From Bacteroidales bacterium UBA2287 (GTDB taxonomy: Bacteria > Bacteroidota > Bacteroidia > Bacteroidales > Tenuifilaceae), in NCBI GenBank assembly GCA_002345675.1, contig DDWL01000014.1, positions 1 through 63,609 of the forward strand: a stretch of 63,609 nucleotides of DNA. Reading direction: 5' to 3'. The notes beneath the pieces were generated by a model. The model made no database searches, had not been told where the DNA came from, and saw only the letters and a list, made by a program, of their open reading frames with translations. Positions 41,276-50,303 of this stretch are shown here, in pieces; position 1 is the stretch's first letter; each line of letters starts with the position of its first letter. The position numbers and the translations under genes were made by a program.

Positions 41276-42255
41276 ATTGTGTCTATTTTAATATTGTTTG
41301 ATGTAAATATATTCCCTTTTTCATCAATAATAACACATTCAATTTTAGGTAACTGGTTAATTAAATTTAACCCAACATCGACTCCCATAATAAAAATTGC
41401 TGTTGCTAGGGCATCGGCAATTTCGGCTTTTGGTGCAAAAACGGTTACGCTTAGTAAGCCACTTGAGGGGGAGCCAGTTCTTGGGTCGATAATGTGTGAG
41501 TACACTTTGCCATTAAAAGTTACCTGTTTCTCGTAATTTCCCGAAGTAACAACGGCACCGTTTGTAATGGGCAACAAGGCAAAGGCTTTGCTTTTTTCAA
41601 AGGGATTAGTAATTGCAACTTTCCACTCCTGTCCATTTGGCTGTTTCCCCCAGGTATTCATATCGCCCGAAGCGTTAATTATTCCAGCTTCTACACCCTT
41701 TTCTATAAGTAAGGCTTTTGCCTTGTCGGCAGCATATCCCTTACCAATTGCACCAAAGCCAATTTTCATGCCTTTTACCTTTAAAAAAACAGTGCTATTC
41801 TCGGCATTAAGTTCAATGTTTTTAAAGCCCACTTTTGCAACAGCCATTTTTACGCTCTCTTCCGAAGGCATTTCAACCATGCTTCCATCGAATTTCCAAA
41901 TTTTATCCATCGATGCAAAGCTAATGTCAAAGGCGCCATCTGTAAGCTTCGAAATTCCAATTGAACGCTCAATTAGTTCAAATAATTCCCTGTCAACTTT
42001 TACGGGTTTAATTCCTGCATTTCTATTAATTTCAGTTGTTTGCGAATTTGAATCCCAAGAAGAAATAAGTTTTTCAATTCTTGAAATTTCAGTCACTGCA
42101 AGGTTAATATACTTATTTGCCTGAACCGAATCATTTGCAACTACTGTAATTTCGAAACGACTTCCCATTAATTTTAGGATACGCTTAAAAGGTTGTTGTG
42201 CGTTGCAAAGGGAAACCGAAAAATTGAAAATCAAGAGTAGCAGGGCGTATCTCAT
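41272..42255 (-). CDS. apbE: FAD:protein FMN transferase (ApbE)
   Basis: A 327-residue exported flavin transferase that attaches FMN to threonine in target proteins. It has a signal peptide ending VSLCNAQ, and the motifs LMGSRFEITV, GFGAIGKGYAADKA, NASGDMNTWG, HIIDPRTG and ADALATA that form the FAD and magnesium sites. No typical flavinylation target (NqrC/RnfG or FMN-binding domain) is in the window, so its substrate lies elsewhere, or the DUF4266/DUF3570 proteins are functionally linked. Confidence 0.93.
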   Translation of the reverse strand: MRYALLLLIFNFSVSLCNAQQPFKRILKLMGSRFEITVVANDSVQANKYINLAVTEISRIEKLISSWDSNSQTTEINRNAGIKPVKVDRELFELIERSIGISKLTDGAFDISFASMDKIWKFDGSMVEMPSEESVKMAVAKVGFKNIELNAENSTVFLKVKGMKIGFGAIGKGYAADKAKALLIEKGVEAGIINASGDMNTWGKQPNGQEWKVAITNPFEKSKAFALLPITNGAVVTSGNYEKQVTFNGKVYSHIIDPRTGSPSSGLLSVTVFAPKAEIADALATAIFIMGVDVGLNLINQLPKIECVIIDEKGNIFTSNNIKIDTI

Positions 42256-42258
42256 TTA

Positions 42259-42696
42259 TTACTTTTTAAACGACTCTATTAAGTTTATATACTCTTTTGG
42301 TGCAATTTTTTTATAGCCAAACGTACCCAAAACCTTACCAGTATTGTTAAGCACAACTACAAAAGGAAAATATCCACTTTGATTGTATGTTTCGGCTAGT
42401 TTGTTGTTATGCTCTTGCTGTTTACTGTCTAAGGCATTAGCCTTCTTTTTAGGGAAATCGGCTTTTAGCATAATAAAATTTGTAATGGCATAGTCGCTAA
42501 ACTCTTTAGAGTTCCAAATGTCTTTCTCTAACTTCATGCAAGGAGCACACCAATCGGATCCTTGAAAAACCAATACAATTGGTTTGTTTTCTTGCGTTGC
42601 TTGTTCTTTTGCCTTATCAAAATCGGTTTGCCAATTTTGAGTGTAGGCAGTTACTGTAAGTAAAAATAAATGGCTTAACAATAGTAGAATTCTCAT
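42259..42696 (-). CDS. exported thioredoxin-like protein
   Basis: A periplasmic thioredoxin-fold protein of about 145 residues. The ATG at 42696 begins the signal peptide (MRILLLLSHLFLL, cleavage after AYTQ); the ATG at 42708 is an alternative, and longer in-frame starts are unlikely. Active site WCAPC (GSDWCAPCMKLEKDIW) is intact, of the Thioredoxin_7/DsbD-gamma-like type. It heads the operon with ApbE, DUF4266 and DUF3570 (3-bp gap to ApbE) and may keep the lipoprotein Cys pair reduced. Confidence 0.9.
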   Translation of the reverse strand: MRILLLLSHLFLLTVTAYTQNWQTDFDKAKEQATQENKPIVLVFQGSDWCAPCMKLEKDIWNSKEFSDYAITNFIMLKADFPKKKANALDSKQQEHNNKLAETYNQSGYFPFVVVLNNTGKVLGTFGYKKIAPKEYINLIESFKK

Positions 42697-42961
42697 TTTA
42701 TGGAGCATTATTGATTTAATTAAAAAAGCTACTTGTAAAAGTTTTGTATAAACGGGTAAATGGCATAAATGTTTCTGAATAATCGCGATATTTAAAGCAA
42801 GCAAATTATGGTAAAACTACTTTAAATAGCCTTGATTTAATAAGAGTAGTCTTACTGAATAACACAAAGTTAAAAATGGCTGTAGTTTAGCTCCGCTTAT
42901 CTCGTATCCTGATAACTATCGGGACGCTCGGTTGTAATAGCATTCCAAACTGTAACAAGTA

Positions 42962-43067
42962 ATGGACTAAAGTCCATTTAAACTTCGCACTTATAACCCC
43001 AGGCTTACCCCGATAATTATCGGGGCTAGGGTTACTGAACTGCTATTAGAACAGGGCTTTAGCCCTG
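42962..43067. repeat. family G triple-hairpin composite, copy 1
   Basis: Three hairpins in order: ATGGACTAAAGTCCAT (42962-42977); a TAACCC...GGGTTA stem with inner CCCCGATAATTATCGGGG (42994-43034); and CAGGGCTTTAGCCCTG (43052-43067). The order and motifs recur at 47596-47685. A partial ATAACTATCGGGA palindrome precedes it at 42910. The rest of the 42709-43171 gap has no recognisable gene. Confidence 0.65.
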
Positions 43068-43171
43068 ATTAATTACACACGCAATTTTAAACTAGAGTCT
43101 AAAAAATCTATTTTAAAAGTTAACCATTTGTATTTTTAAAACAAAAATAGCATCCTACAAAACCTATTCAG

Positions 43172-43179
43172 TATCTTTG
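43172..43179 (+). promoter_or_regulatory. -7 promoter element for trmD
   Basis: TATCTTTG matches TAnnTTTG, 17 nt upstream of the trmD ATG. Confidence 0.55.
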
Positions 43180-43196
43180 CATACTAATTCAAACCT

Positions 43197-43886
43197 ATGC
43201 GAATCGACATTATTAGCGTACTTCCCGAAATAATTGAAAGTCCTTTGGGGCACTCCATAATAAAACGTGCACAAACCAAAGGATTGGCCGAGGTTCACCT
43301 TCACAGCCTTCGAGATTTTACCACCGACAAGCACCGAACCGTCGACGATTACGCTTTTGGCCCCGATGCAGGAATGGTACTAAAGGTTGAGCCTGTTTTT
43401 AAAGCTTTGGAAAAGCTAAAAGGCGAACGAGAGTACGACGAAATAATTTACACCTCGCCCGATGGCGAAATGCTTACCCAAAAGTTAGCTAACCATCTAA
43501 GTACTAAAAAAAATATTCTTATAGTTTGCGGTCACTACAAGGGAATTGACCATAGGGTTCGCGAAAACCTAATTACCCGCGAAATTTCAATTGGCGACTA
43601 CGTGCTTACTGGTGGCGAACTTGCCGCAGCCGTTATTGCCGACAGCGTTATTCGGCTTATTCCGGGCGTACTTTCCGACGAAACCTCGGCCCTAACCGAT
43701 TCGTTTCAGGACAATCTTCTGGCTCCGCCAGTGTATACTCGCCCAGCCGATTTTAATGGTTGGAAAGTTCCCGACATACTTCTTTCGGGCAATTTTAAGG
43801 AAATTGAAAAATGGCAATTACAACAATCGCTAGAGCGAACAAAAAAGCTAAGACCAAATTTGTTGGACGAAGAGGGAATTGAGTGA
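43197..43886 (+). CDS. trmD: tRNA (guanine-N1)-methyltransferase TrmD
   Basis: A 229-residue SPOUT methyltransferase that makes m1G37 in tRNA. Characteristic blocks: MRIDIISVLPEI, DYAFGPDAGMVLKVEP (usually PYGGGxGM), VCGHYKGIDHRVRE, and EISIGDYVLTGGELAA, the trefoil-knot AdoMet site. The YGGG segment is replaced by AFGPDA. Alone here; rpsP, rimM and rplS are not adjacent, as is common in Bacteroidota. Confidence 0.95.
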   Translation: MRIDIISVLPEIIESPLGHSIIKRAQTKGLAEVHLHSLRDFTTDKHRTVDDYAFGPDAGMVLKVEPVFKALEKLKGEREYDEIIYTSPDGEMLTQKLANHLSTKKNILIVCGHYKGIDHRVRENLITREISIGDYVLTGGELAAAVIADSVIRLIPGVLSDETSALTDSFQDNLLAPPVYTRPADFNGWKVPDILLSGNFKEIEKWQLQQSLERTKKLRPNLLDEEGIE

Positions 43887-43892
43887 GGGGGG

Positions 43893-43958
43893 ATTGGTTA
43901 TCGGTTATCGGTTGTCGGTTCTGCCGACTTTCGACTGAAGACTGAGAACGCCGACTGA
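43893..43958. repeat. family D low-complexity repeat, copy 2
   Basis: Tandem TTATCGG/TTGTCGG units followed by CTGCCGACTTTCGACTGAAG and ACTGAGAACGCCGACTG. It begins about 6 nt after the trmD stop codon. Confidence 0.6.
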
Positions 43959-44085
43959 TTTATGGTCTGAAAATATAGTTACTCTGGCATTGAACAAAAC
44001 TTGTTGTAAATTAGTTAATAAAATATAAACACATTTTACACCCTTAAGTATGTTTTTTGCGTAATTTTATTTGAAAACAAAATAC

Positions 44086-45141
44086 ATGAATTTTAACAAC
44101 AAAATAGCGAAAAGATGGGGTTTTACATTTTTCCTATTTACTTTTCTAGTAATTCATCTGCTTGCCCTAAGCACAAATAATTTTAATGCAACTAAGGTCG
44201 AATTGGTTCAACGCGATATTTTAGCTGGCAAGTACGGAAAGGTAACATCAATTGTAATTTATAAAGGCAATCGTATCATTTTCGAAAAATACTACGGGTT
44301 TTCTCAGTCAAGCACCTTGCATCCAATAAGTTCTGTTACTAAAAGCATTACCTCACTTGCTGTTGGTATTTGTATCGACAAGGGATATATAAAAAGTATC
44401 GACACTCCAATTTGCAGTTTTTTTCCCGAGTGTAATTCCCTTTTTAAAGATGATACTCTTAAGAACCTAATTACAATTCGACATTTGTTAAACCAAACCA
44501 GTGGCTTTAAGTGGGACGAATGGACTACACACTACTCTTACGCTGGAAACCAATTGATTGAACTTAGTCATAATCAAAAAAATTGGACCGAAACTATCCT
44601 TAACCTTCCTATGCAAGGAAATCCAGGAAATGAGTTTACCTATAATAGCATGAATTCCGAATTGCTAAAGGAAATTGTTTGCCGAACCAGCGGGGCTGAT
44701 TTTAATGACTTTGTAAACGATAATATTTTTAAACCCCTATCTATTTCAACTTATTACTGGGACACGTACGCAGGAAATAGAGAGCCAGCTTGGGGTGGCG
44801 TGGCGCTTACAACTCGCGATATGGCTAAAATAGGCTTATTAAGCCTAAATGGTGGTGTGTTTTCAGGTAAGCAAGTTGTTTCGGAGAATTGGATTAATAG
44901 TTCTTTCAGTCCCTTAATTAAAGCTGGGAAAGTATTTTACGGATTGCATTGGTGGGCAAGCAACCAGCCAAGTGGGGAACTTTTTTATTATGCAGCGGGC
45001 TATGGCGATCAATTTGTTTATGTTATTCCCAGAATAAATCTTGTTGTAGCCATTAATGCACAAAATTTTACCGACCATAAATTTGAAAAAAGCCCGACGG
45101 AGCTAATTTTTACAATTCTAAATGCTTACGAAAACAATTGA
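44086..45141 (+). CDS. serine hydrolase, beta-lactamase/class C-like family
   Basis: A 351-residue exported serine hydrolase of the AmpC/EstB/D-Ala-D-Ala peptidase-like group. An N-terminal hydrophobic segment is followed by the nucleophile motif SVTKSIT (SxxK) and a tyrosine motif YNSMNSEL (YxN-like). LHWWAS and GYGDQFVYVIP lie where the KTG box region is expected. True class C beta-lactamase activity is not implied. The ATG at 44086 is preferred over TTG at 44071. It is 36 bp from the next gene. Confidence 0.88.
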   Translation: MNFNNKIAKRWGFTFFLFTFLVIHLLALSTNNFNATKVELVQRDILAGKYGKVTSIVIYKGNRIIFEKYYGFSQSSTLHPISSVTKSITSLAVGICIDKGYIKSIDTPICSFFPECNSLFKDDTLKNLITIRHLLNQTSGFKWDEWTTHYSYAGNQLIELSHNQKNWTETILNLPMQGNPGNEFTYNSMNSELLKEIVCRTSGADFNDFVNDNIFKPLSISTYYWDTYAGNREPAWGGVALTTRDMAKIGLLSLNGGVFSGKQVVSENWINSSFSPLIKAGKVFYGLHWWASNQPSGELFYYAAGYGDQFVYVIPRINLVVAINAQNFTDHKFEKSPTELIFTILNAYENN

Positions 45142-45177
45142 AAATTAATGAATTAATAATCCTAATACTTAAAAGCC

Positions 45178-46191
45178 ATGGCAAATTTAAAAACAACCTA
45201 TTTGGGTTTAGAGTTAAATAATCCTTTAATAGTAGGAGCATCAACACTAAGTTCTGATCCAAATAAATTAGCCGACTTCGAGAAGTATGGAGCAGGAGCA
45301 ATTGTTTTCAAATCGCTTTTCGAAGAGCAAATCCAACTCGAGGAGTTGGAACTTTTGAATACCCTCGAGCAGTACTCGGAGCGTAACGCCGAAATGACAA
45401 GGCTTTACCCAACCATTAAACACGCTGGATCGAAGGAGCACTTGCTTAAACTCGAAAAGGCTAAACGCAGCGTAAATATTCCAGTTATTGCCAGTTTAAA
45501 TGCTATTTACCCCGACACGTGGGTGGCTTACGCTCAGGAAATTGCTAAAACGGGTGTCGATGCCATTGAGTTGAATTTTTACACAACTCCACGCGATTTC
45601 GATATGGCAGGATCCGAAATTATTCAAAGTCAAATTGATATTTTAAAAGACGTACGAAAAGCAGTTAAAATACCTATAGCTGTTAAGCTAAGCCCTTTTT
45701 ACACAAATCCTTTGTCGGTAATAAAACGCATGGACATTGAACAGATTGAGGGTTTTGTTCTTTTCAATAAACTTTTTCAACCCGACATTAACATTGAAAA
45801 GGAAGCCCTTGAGCAAAGCATAATGCTCAGTGGCAGTCACGATGCTCGACTTTCAATTCGCTTTACAGGTCTTTTATTTGGAAATGTAACCGCCGATATT
45901 TGCAGCGCATCGGGCATTATGAATTCCGACGATGCCATTAAATCGCTGCTCGCTGGGGCATCTACTTTTCAAGTAGTTAGTACTTTGTACAATAATGGAG
46001 TAGAGTATATACCTAAAATTCTTTCGGGAATTGAAGCGTGGATGGATAAAAAGGGTTACGCACAAATAAGCGACTTTAGGGGGAAACTTGCCCGCAAAAA
46101 TCTAAAGGATCCCTTTGCTTATCGTCGCTCGCAGTATGTCGATATTATTATGAAGTCTGAAGAGGTACTTAAAAATAAAGCGCTTATATAG
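45178..46191 (+). CDS. dihydroorotate dehydrogenase-like flavoprotein
   Basis: A 337-residue TIM-barrel protein that resembles class 1 dihydroorotate dehydrogenase: TYLGLELNNPLIVGASTLS, VIASLNAIYPDTW, DAIELNFYTTP and PIAVKLSPFYTN. The catalytic base (Cys/Ser) loop is not the canonical NCPNxx sequence (NFYTTPRD instead), so orotate formation is doubtful. Proteins of this type accompany pyruvate:flavodoxin oxidoreductase in Bacteroidota genomes. No other pyr genes are nearby. Confidence 0.82.
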   Translation: MANLKTTYLGLELNNPLIVGASTLSSDPNKLADFEKYGAGAIVFKSLFEEQIQLEELELLNTLEQYSERNAEMTRLYPTIKHAGSKEHLLKLEKAKRSVNIPVIASLNAIYPDTWVAYAQEIAKTGVDAIELNFYTTPRDFDMAGSEIIQSQIDILKDVRKAVKIPIAVKLSPFYTNPLSVIKRMDIEQIEGFVLFNKLFQPDINIEKEALEQSIMLSGSHDARLSIRFTGLLFGNVTADICSASGIMNSDDAIKSLLAGASTFQVVSTLYNNGVEYIPKILSGIEAWMDKKGYAQISDFRGKLARKNLKDPFAYRRSQYVDIIMKSEEVLKNKALI

Positions 46192-46205
46192 CCTCAAGAA
46201 TTTAT

Positions 46206-47558
46206 ATGGTTCATCCCGAACGAATTACAGTTCTTAAAGAAAGCAATTCACAAAATAAAGGCCCGGTTGTTTACTGGATGTCGCGCGACCAGCGTGTTCA
46301 GCATAACTGGGCTTTTTTATTCTCGCTTCAGCTTGCTAATGATTCAAAAAGGCCATTAACAGTAGCTTTTGCACTTACACAATCTTACCCAAATGCAAAT
46401 GCAAGGCATTACCACTTTTTAGTTGAAGGCTTAAAGGAGGTGGAGCGGGAGTTAAGAAACTTAGGAATTTCGTTTTATTTATTAATGGGAGAGCCAACCG
46501 ATACAATTCCAACTTTTATTAACGAAGTTGAAGCATTTGCCCTTGTTTCGGATTTTGATCCTTTAATAATTAAATTGAACTGGAAGCATAAGTTAAACCA
46601 ATCCATACTAATTAGTCATTTCGAGGTCGATGCTCACAATATTGTTCCTTGTAGGGTTGCATCTACTAAACTTGAATTTGCAGCCTACACCATTCGACCT
46701 AAAATAAAGAAGTTACTCCCAAAGTTTCTTGGCAAATTTCCCGAAATGTCTTCAATTTTAAGTAAAAGCAAAAGCGAAAAAGTTGATTTGAACTCCGTTT
46801 GGCACTGGCTTAATCCTAGCCCATTGGTGCCTCCTGTTAGCTGGCTAAAGCCAGGAAGTGCAGCAGCTAATGCCGAACTTTCAAGTTTTATAACCAACAA
46901 ACTAGCAGGGTACTCCGAAAACCGAAATAATCCCTTACTCGATGGGCAGTCGAACCTTTCGCCATACCTGCATTTTGGTCAAATTTCGGCTCAACAAGTA
47001 GCGCTCGAAGTGCTAAAAAGCAATGCTCCCGAGGTAGATAAGTCGGCCTTTTTAGAGGAACTAATTGTTCGGCGCGAACTGTCCGACAACTTTTGTTACT
47101 ACTCTCCAGAATATGATTCAACCAGCAGCTTTCACAACTGGGCGCAGCAAACGCACAATGCTCACCGAAACGACGAACGGGAGTACATTTATTCACTTGA
47201 GCAATTCGAAAATAGTAAAACACACGACCAGTTATGGAATGCTGCGCAAATGGAAATGGTTGTAAATGGCAAAATGCACGGATTTATGCGCATGTACTGG
47301 GCAAAAAAAATACTCGAGTGGACACGTACGTCCGAAGAAGCAATGCAATTTGCCATTTACCTAAACGATAAGTATAGCCTCGATGGGCGCGACCCAAACG
47401 GTTATGCTGGCATTGCATGGAGCATTGGAGGCGTACACGATAGGGCATGGAACGAACGGCCTGTTTTCGGGAAAATTCGATACATGAACTTCAATGGCTG
47501 CAAGCGAAAATTCAATGTTGATGGCTATATTAAAATGGTTAGCGAGTTGAAAGTTTAA
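46206..47558 (+). CDS. class II CPD photolyase
   Basis: A 450-residue light-dependent repair enzyme for cyclobutane pyrimidine dimers. Class II marks: VVYWMSRDQRVQHNWAF at the N-terminus, FVTNKLxxY-like region, LSPYLHFGQISAQQVALE, and the C-terminal FAD-binding helix region HGFMRMYWAKKILEWT and DPNGYAGIAWSIGGVHDRAW. Presence implies occasional exposure to light. It follows the preceding gene by 14 bp and may be co-transcribed. Confidence 0.95.
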   Translation: MVHPERITVLKESNSQNKGPVVYWMSRDQRVQHNWAFLFSLQLANDSKRPLTVAFALTQSYPNANARHYHFLVEGLKEVERELRNLGISFYLLMGEPTDTIPTFINEVEAFALVSDFDPLIIKLNWKHKLNQSILISHFEVDAHNIVPCRVASTKLEFAAYTIRPKIKKLLPKFLGKFPEMSSILSKSKSEKVDLNSVWHWLNPSPLVPPVSWLKPGSAAANAELSSFITNKLAGYSENRNNPLLDGQSNLSPYLHFGQISAQQVALEVLKSNAPEVDKSAFLEELIVRRELSDNFCYYSPEYDSTSSFHNWAQQTHNAHRNDEREYIYSLEQFENSKTHDQLWNAAQMEMVVNGKMHGFMRMYWAKKILEWTRTSEEAMQFAIYLNDKYSLDGRDPNGYAGIAWSIGGVHDRAWNERPVFGKIRYMNFNGCKRKFNVDGYIKMVSELKV

Positions 47559-47595
47559 GTGCTAAAAAAAATCACTATTGTTTGGTATAAGAATC

Positions 47596-47685
47596 AGGAC
47601 TAAAGTCCTTCAATTACTTGCGATTTGTAACCCCAGCCTTAAGGCTGGGGTTGTTTAAAGTCCCATAATACTTGGGCTTCAGCCC
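47596..47685. repeat. family G triple-hairpin composite, copy 2
   Basis: Hairpins AGGACTAAAGTCCT (47596-47609), AACCCCAGCCTT-AAGGCTGGGGTT (47629-47652, perfect) and GGGCTTCAGCCC (47674-47685). Same order and similar spacing as 42962-43067. Confidence 0.65.
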
Positions 47686-47778
47686 TGATTTTGATAAATT
47701 TATTTGACAGTTACGAAAAAAACTCTACTATTAATCCTTCTACTGATTTGTAAGTCAAATTTTGCAAAATACCGAAAT

Positions 47779-49029
47779 ATGAAAATTTTTAAAAGAAGCA
47801 TTATCGCATTAGCCTTGTTATGTTCTTTAACTTTAATTTTGTTGGCTTGTATAGTTAGCGAAAGCAGCAAAAAGGACACGTATGTTGTAATGCTTTCGCT
47901 CGATGCTTACCGTTGGGATTACCCCGATTTAACTTCAACCCCAAATTTACATGCAATTGCAAGCAACGGTGTTAGGGCAAATGCGCTAATTCCATGTTTT
48001 CCTTCGAAAACATTTCCAAACCATTATAGCATGGCCACTGGGCTTCATCCCGACCATCACGGAATTGTTTGCAATAACTTTTACGACTCAACCCTAGGCT
48101 ACTACTCTATTGGCGACAGAAAAGCTGTTGGAAACTCCAATTTTTATGGAGGTGAGCCAATATGGGTAACCGCCGAAAAGCAGGGCATTATTTCTGCATC
48201 GTACTTTTGGGTTGGAACCGAAACTCAAATTAAAGGTCACCAGCCAACTTACTGGAAAAAGTATAACCAGAAAACCCCCTTTGAGGATAGAATTGACACG
48301 GTTATACATTGGCTTTCGCTTCCAATCGGAAAGCGCCCACGGTTTATAACTTGGTACTCGCACGAGCCCGATTGGACCTCGCACGATTATGGACCAACAG
48401 GAGCAAAAACGTTAGCAATGGCATCGAAACTCGATAGTTTAATTGGCGTTTTTATGATTAAACTATCGAAACTACCCCATGCCGACAAAATTAATTTCAT
48501 TGTTGTTTCGGATCACGGAATGGCCGATATTTCCTCAGAAAGGTATATTAATCTCTCCGATTATGTTAGTAAGGATCTTTTCGACATAATTACTGGAGGT
48601 AATCCAGTGTATAGCTTAAAGCCCAAAGCCGATAAGAAAGCTGAAGCACTTGCCAAGTTAAAAGCAATTCCAAACCTTAAGGTTTGGGAAAAGCACGAAC
48701 TTCCCGCAAGGTACGTTTATGGTAAAAATAGCAGAATAAACGATATTGTAATTGAAGCCGAACTAGGCTATAGCGTTGGTTGGAGTTTTAAAAGCGAACC
48801 ATACTCTGGTGGTACTCATGGGTACGACAATCAGTATCCCGAAATGCACGGAATTTTCTTTGCTCAAGGCCCAGCTTTCGCAAAAGGAATTAAACACGAA
48901 GCATTTAGTAATACGAACCTATACGGAATTATTGCTCACATTCTGGGACTAAAACCCGAACCAACCGACGGCAATTTGCAAGATGTAAAAGGGTTGTTTA
49001 GTAAGGAATTCGTTTTAAAGGACGAGTAA
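47779..49029 (+). CDS. lipoprotein alkaline-phosphatase-superfamily enzyme, NPP-like
   Basis: A 416-residue lipoprotein (signal ends LILLAC, Cys24). The catalytic region CFPSKTFPNHYSMATGLHPDHHG has the Thr nucleophile of nucleotide pyrophosphatase/phosphodiesterases; metal ligands are seen in LSLDAYRWD, SHEPDWTSHDYG, VVSDHGM and GGTHGYDN. It probably hydrolyses phosphodiester or nucleotide substrates outside the inner membrane. The ATG at 47779 is preferred over a longer in-frame start (47704), which overlaps the tail of the repeat. Confidence 0.92.
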   Translation: MKIFKRSIIALALLCSLTLILLACIVSESSKKDTYVVMLSLDAYRWDYPDLTSTPNLHAIASNGVRANALIPCFPSKTFPNHYSMATGLHPDHHGIVCNNFYDSTLGYYSIGDRKAVGNSNFYGGEPIWVTAEKQGIISASYFWVGTETQIKGHQPTYWKKYNQKTPFEDRIDTVIHWLSLPIGKRPRFITWYSHEPDWTSHDYGPTGAKTLAMASKLDSLIGVFMIKLSKLPHADKINFIVVSDHGMADISSERYINLSDYVSKDLFDIITGGNPVYSLKPKADKKAEALAKLKAIPNLKVWEKHELPARYVYGKNSRINDIVIEAELGYSVGWSFKSEPYSGGTHGYDNQYPEMHGIFFAQGPAFAKGIKHEAFSNTNLYGIIAHILGLKPEPTDGNLQDVKGLFSKEFVLKDE

Positions 49030-49053
49030 AGGGAATTTTTTCCTAACCAAAAT

Positions 49054-49398
49054 CTATTTAAAGTTATTTAGTATTCGTTGCCGGTCCTCGTTTTCCTTGT
49101 CACTTTTACTGTAAAGTTCGATAAACACTATTCGTTGCTTATCGGGGAAATGGGCATAAACCAATCGCAATCCAGTATTTACACCACGCCCTTTAAGGGC
49201 TTTGCAGGCAATTTTTTTAACTTTTATAATACAGGTTTCAATACCTAAATTGTCGATTCTAAAACTAAATGAAGGTCTTTCGTTGGGAAAAACTTCTAAA
49301 ACTTGTTTAACAATCTTTAGGTCGTCATTTAATGTTCTATATTTTTTTAAAAGATTTTTTAAATCTTTATTGAATTCAGTTAGCTCGTCAAATTTCAT
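49054..49398 (-). CDS. toxin of a Panacea-type toxin-antitoxin pair (RelE-like)
   Basis: A 114-residue protein with RelE/ParE-like features: KDLKNLLKKYRTL, a central basic segment KVKKIACKALKGRG, and a terminal IVFIELYSKSDKENEDR strand-helix. Toxin activity (probably RNA cleavage or ribosome interference) is inferred from size, fold-like pattern and the 4-bp ATGA overlap with the upstream regulator. Cleavage residues cannot be assigned by eye. Confidence 0.75.
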   Translation of the reverse strand: MKFDELTEFNKDLKNLLKKYRTLNDDLKIVKQVLEVFPNERPSFSFRIDNLGIETCIIKVKKIACKALKGRGVNTGLRLVYAHFPDKQRIVFIELYSKSDKENEDRQRILNNFK

Positions 49399-50198
49399 TG
49401 TTCTTCAATTTCTTCGACATAGTTTCGTACTGAGAATGGGGCCTCGCGGTAAAATGCCAGTTCGTAGCTTATATACTTGCCCTCTTCGGTTGCTTCCCAG
49501 GGTAAATCTTTGTGCGAGTAATTGCTTATTGCTGTAGCGCTCCAGTCGCTCATTTGCTCTATAACCCTATCAATAACATCTTTCTCACTTGCTTTAAGTT
49601 CGGTTAGGTTAGCTTTGGTTAAAGGTAAATAGCGGGTTTGCTGTAAGCCGTAGTATACTGTTTTAATGCGTTGCAGCTGCCCAGCATCAATCATTTGGTT
49701 AATAATAGCATCTAACTTTTGGGGCACTGGGCCAAATGGTAACTTTTTGTATCTTGCTCCAGTTAAATGTTCTTCGTATAATTCGTAGTAGTTAAAATCG
49801 GAAAAATAGAGTAATTTGTAAAGTATGGTTTCCCCAACATTTGGTTTGCCAGCACATCTTTCAAGAATATAGAGGAGTACATTTTTAAACTTGTTAACTT
49901 GAAACTTCGGTTCCGAAACGCGCTCTTCGCTTTGATTCGCTTTGCTAACAGTGTAAATTTCAATATTATCACTAACAACGAAATTCGTTGACATAAATTC
50001 GTCCATCGAGAAACCTAAAACAAACGATAAATTTTGAAGTTCCATAGCATCAAGACACCTATTTCCCTGTTCAATTTGAACAAGTGAAGACCGTGATATT
50101 TTAATGCTTTTAGACAGATCAGCCTGAGACATCCCTTTTAACTTACGAAGTTCAGTAATTCTTTGACCTATTTGAGTTTGCGAAATATTCGAATACAT
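49395..50198 (-). CDS. HTH-XRE/Panacea (DUF4065) antitoxin
   Basis: A 267-residue antitoxin-regulator. Residues about 8-65 form an XRE helix-turn-helix (RITELRKLKGMSQADLSKSI). Residues about 105-250 match the Panacea/DUF4065 (SocA-like) domain: KLLYFSDFNYYELYEEHLTG, RYKKLPFGPVPQ, SNYSHKDLPWEA. Panacea antitoxins act as hyperpromiscuous antitoxins paired with many toxin types. It precedes and overlaps the toxin gene on the minus strand and probably autoregulates the operon. Confidence 0.88.
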   Translation of the reverse strand: MYSNISQTQIGQRITELRKLKGMSQADLSKSIKISRSSLVQIEQGNRCLDAMELQNLSFVLGFSMDEFMSTNFVVSDNIEIYTVSKANQSEERVSEPKFQVNKFKNVLLYILERCAGKPNVGETILYKLLYFSDFNYYELYEEHLTGARYKKLPFGPVPQKLDAIINQMIDAGQLQRIKTVYYGLQQTRYLPLTKANLTELKASEKDVIDRVIEQMSDWSATAISNYSHKDLPWEATEEGKYISYELAFYREAPFSVRNYVEEIEEQ

Positions 50199-50303
50199 TT
50201 TGCAGATGTTTTATTACCTTTTAACGTAACAAAAATATATAATGTTTTAATATAAAACGCTAAAGTGTTCAAAAATAAAACATTTTATAAATAGAGGCAT
50301 TTA

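Noticed and set aside
42709..42804. N-terminal extension of the thioredoxin-like protein
   Set aside because: The extension is not signal-like and precedes a good signal peptide starting at 42696; the shorter form is chosen.
44086..45141. Acquired beta-lactamase resistance gene
   Set aside because: SxxK is present but the overall pattern is that of general serine hydrolases; no mobile context is seen.
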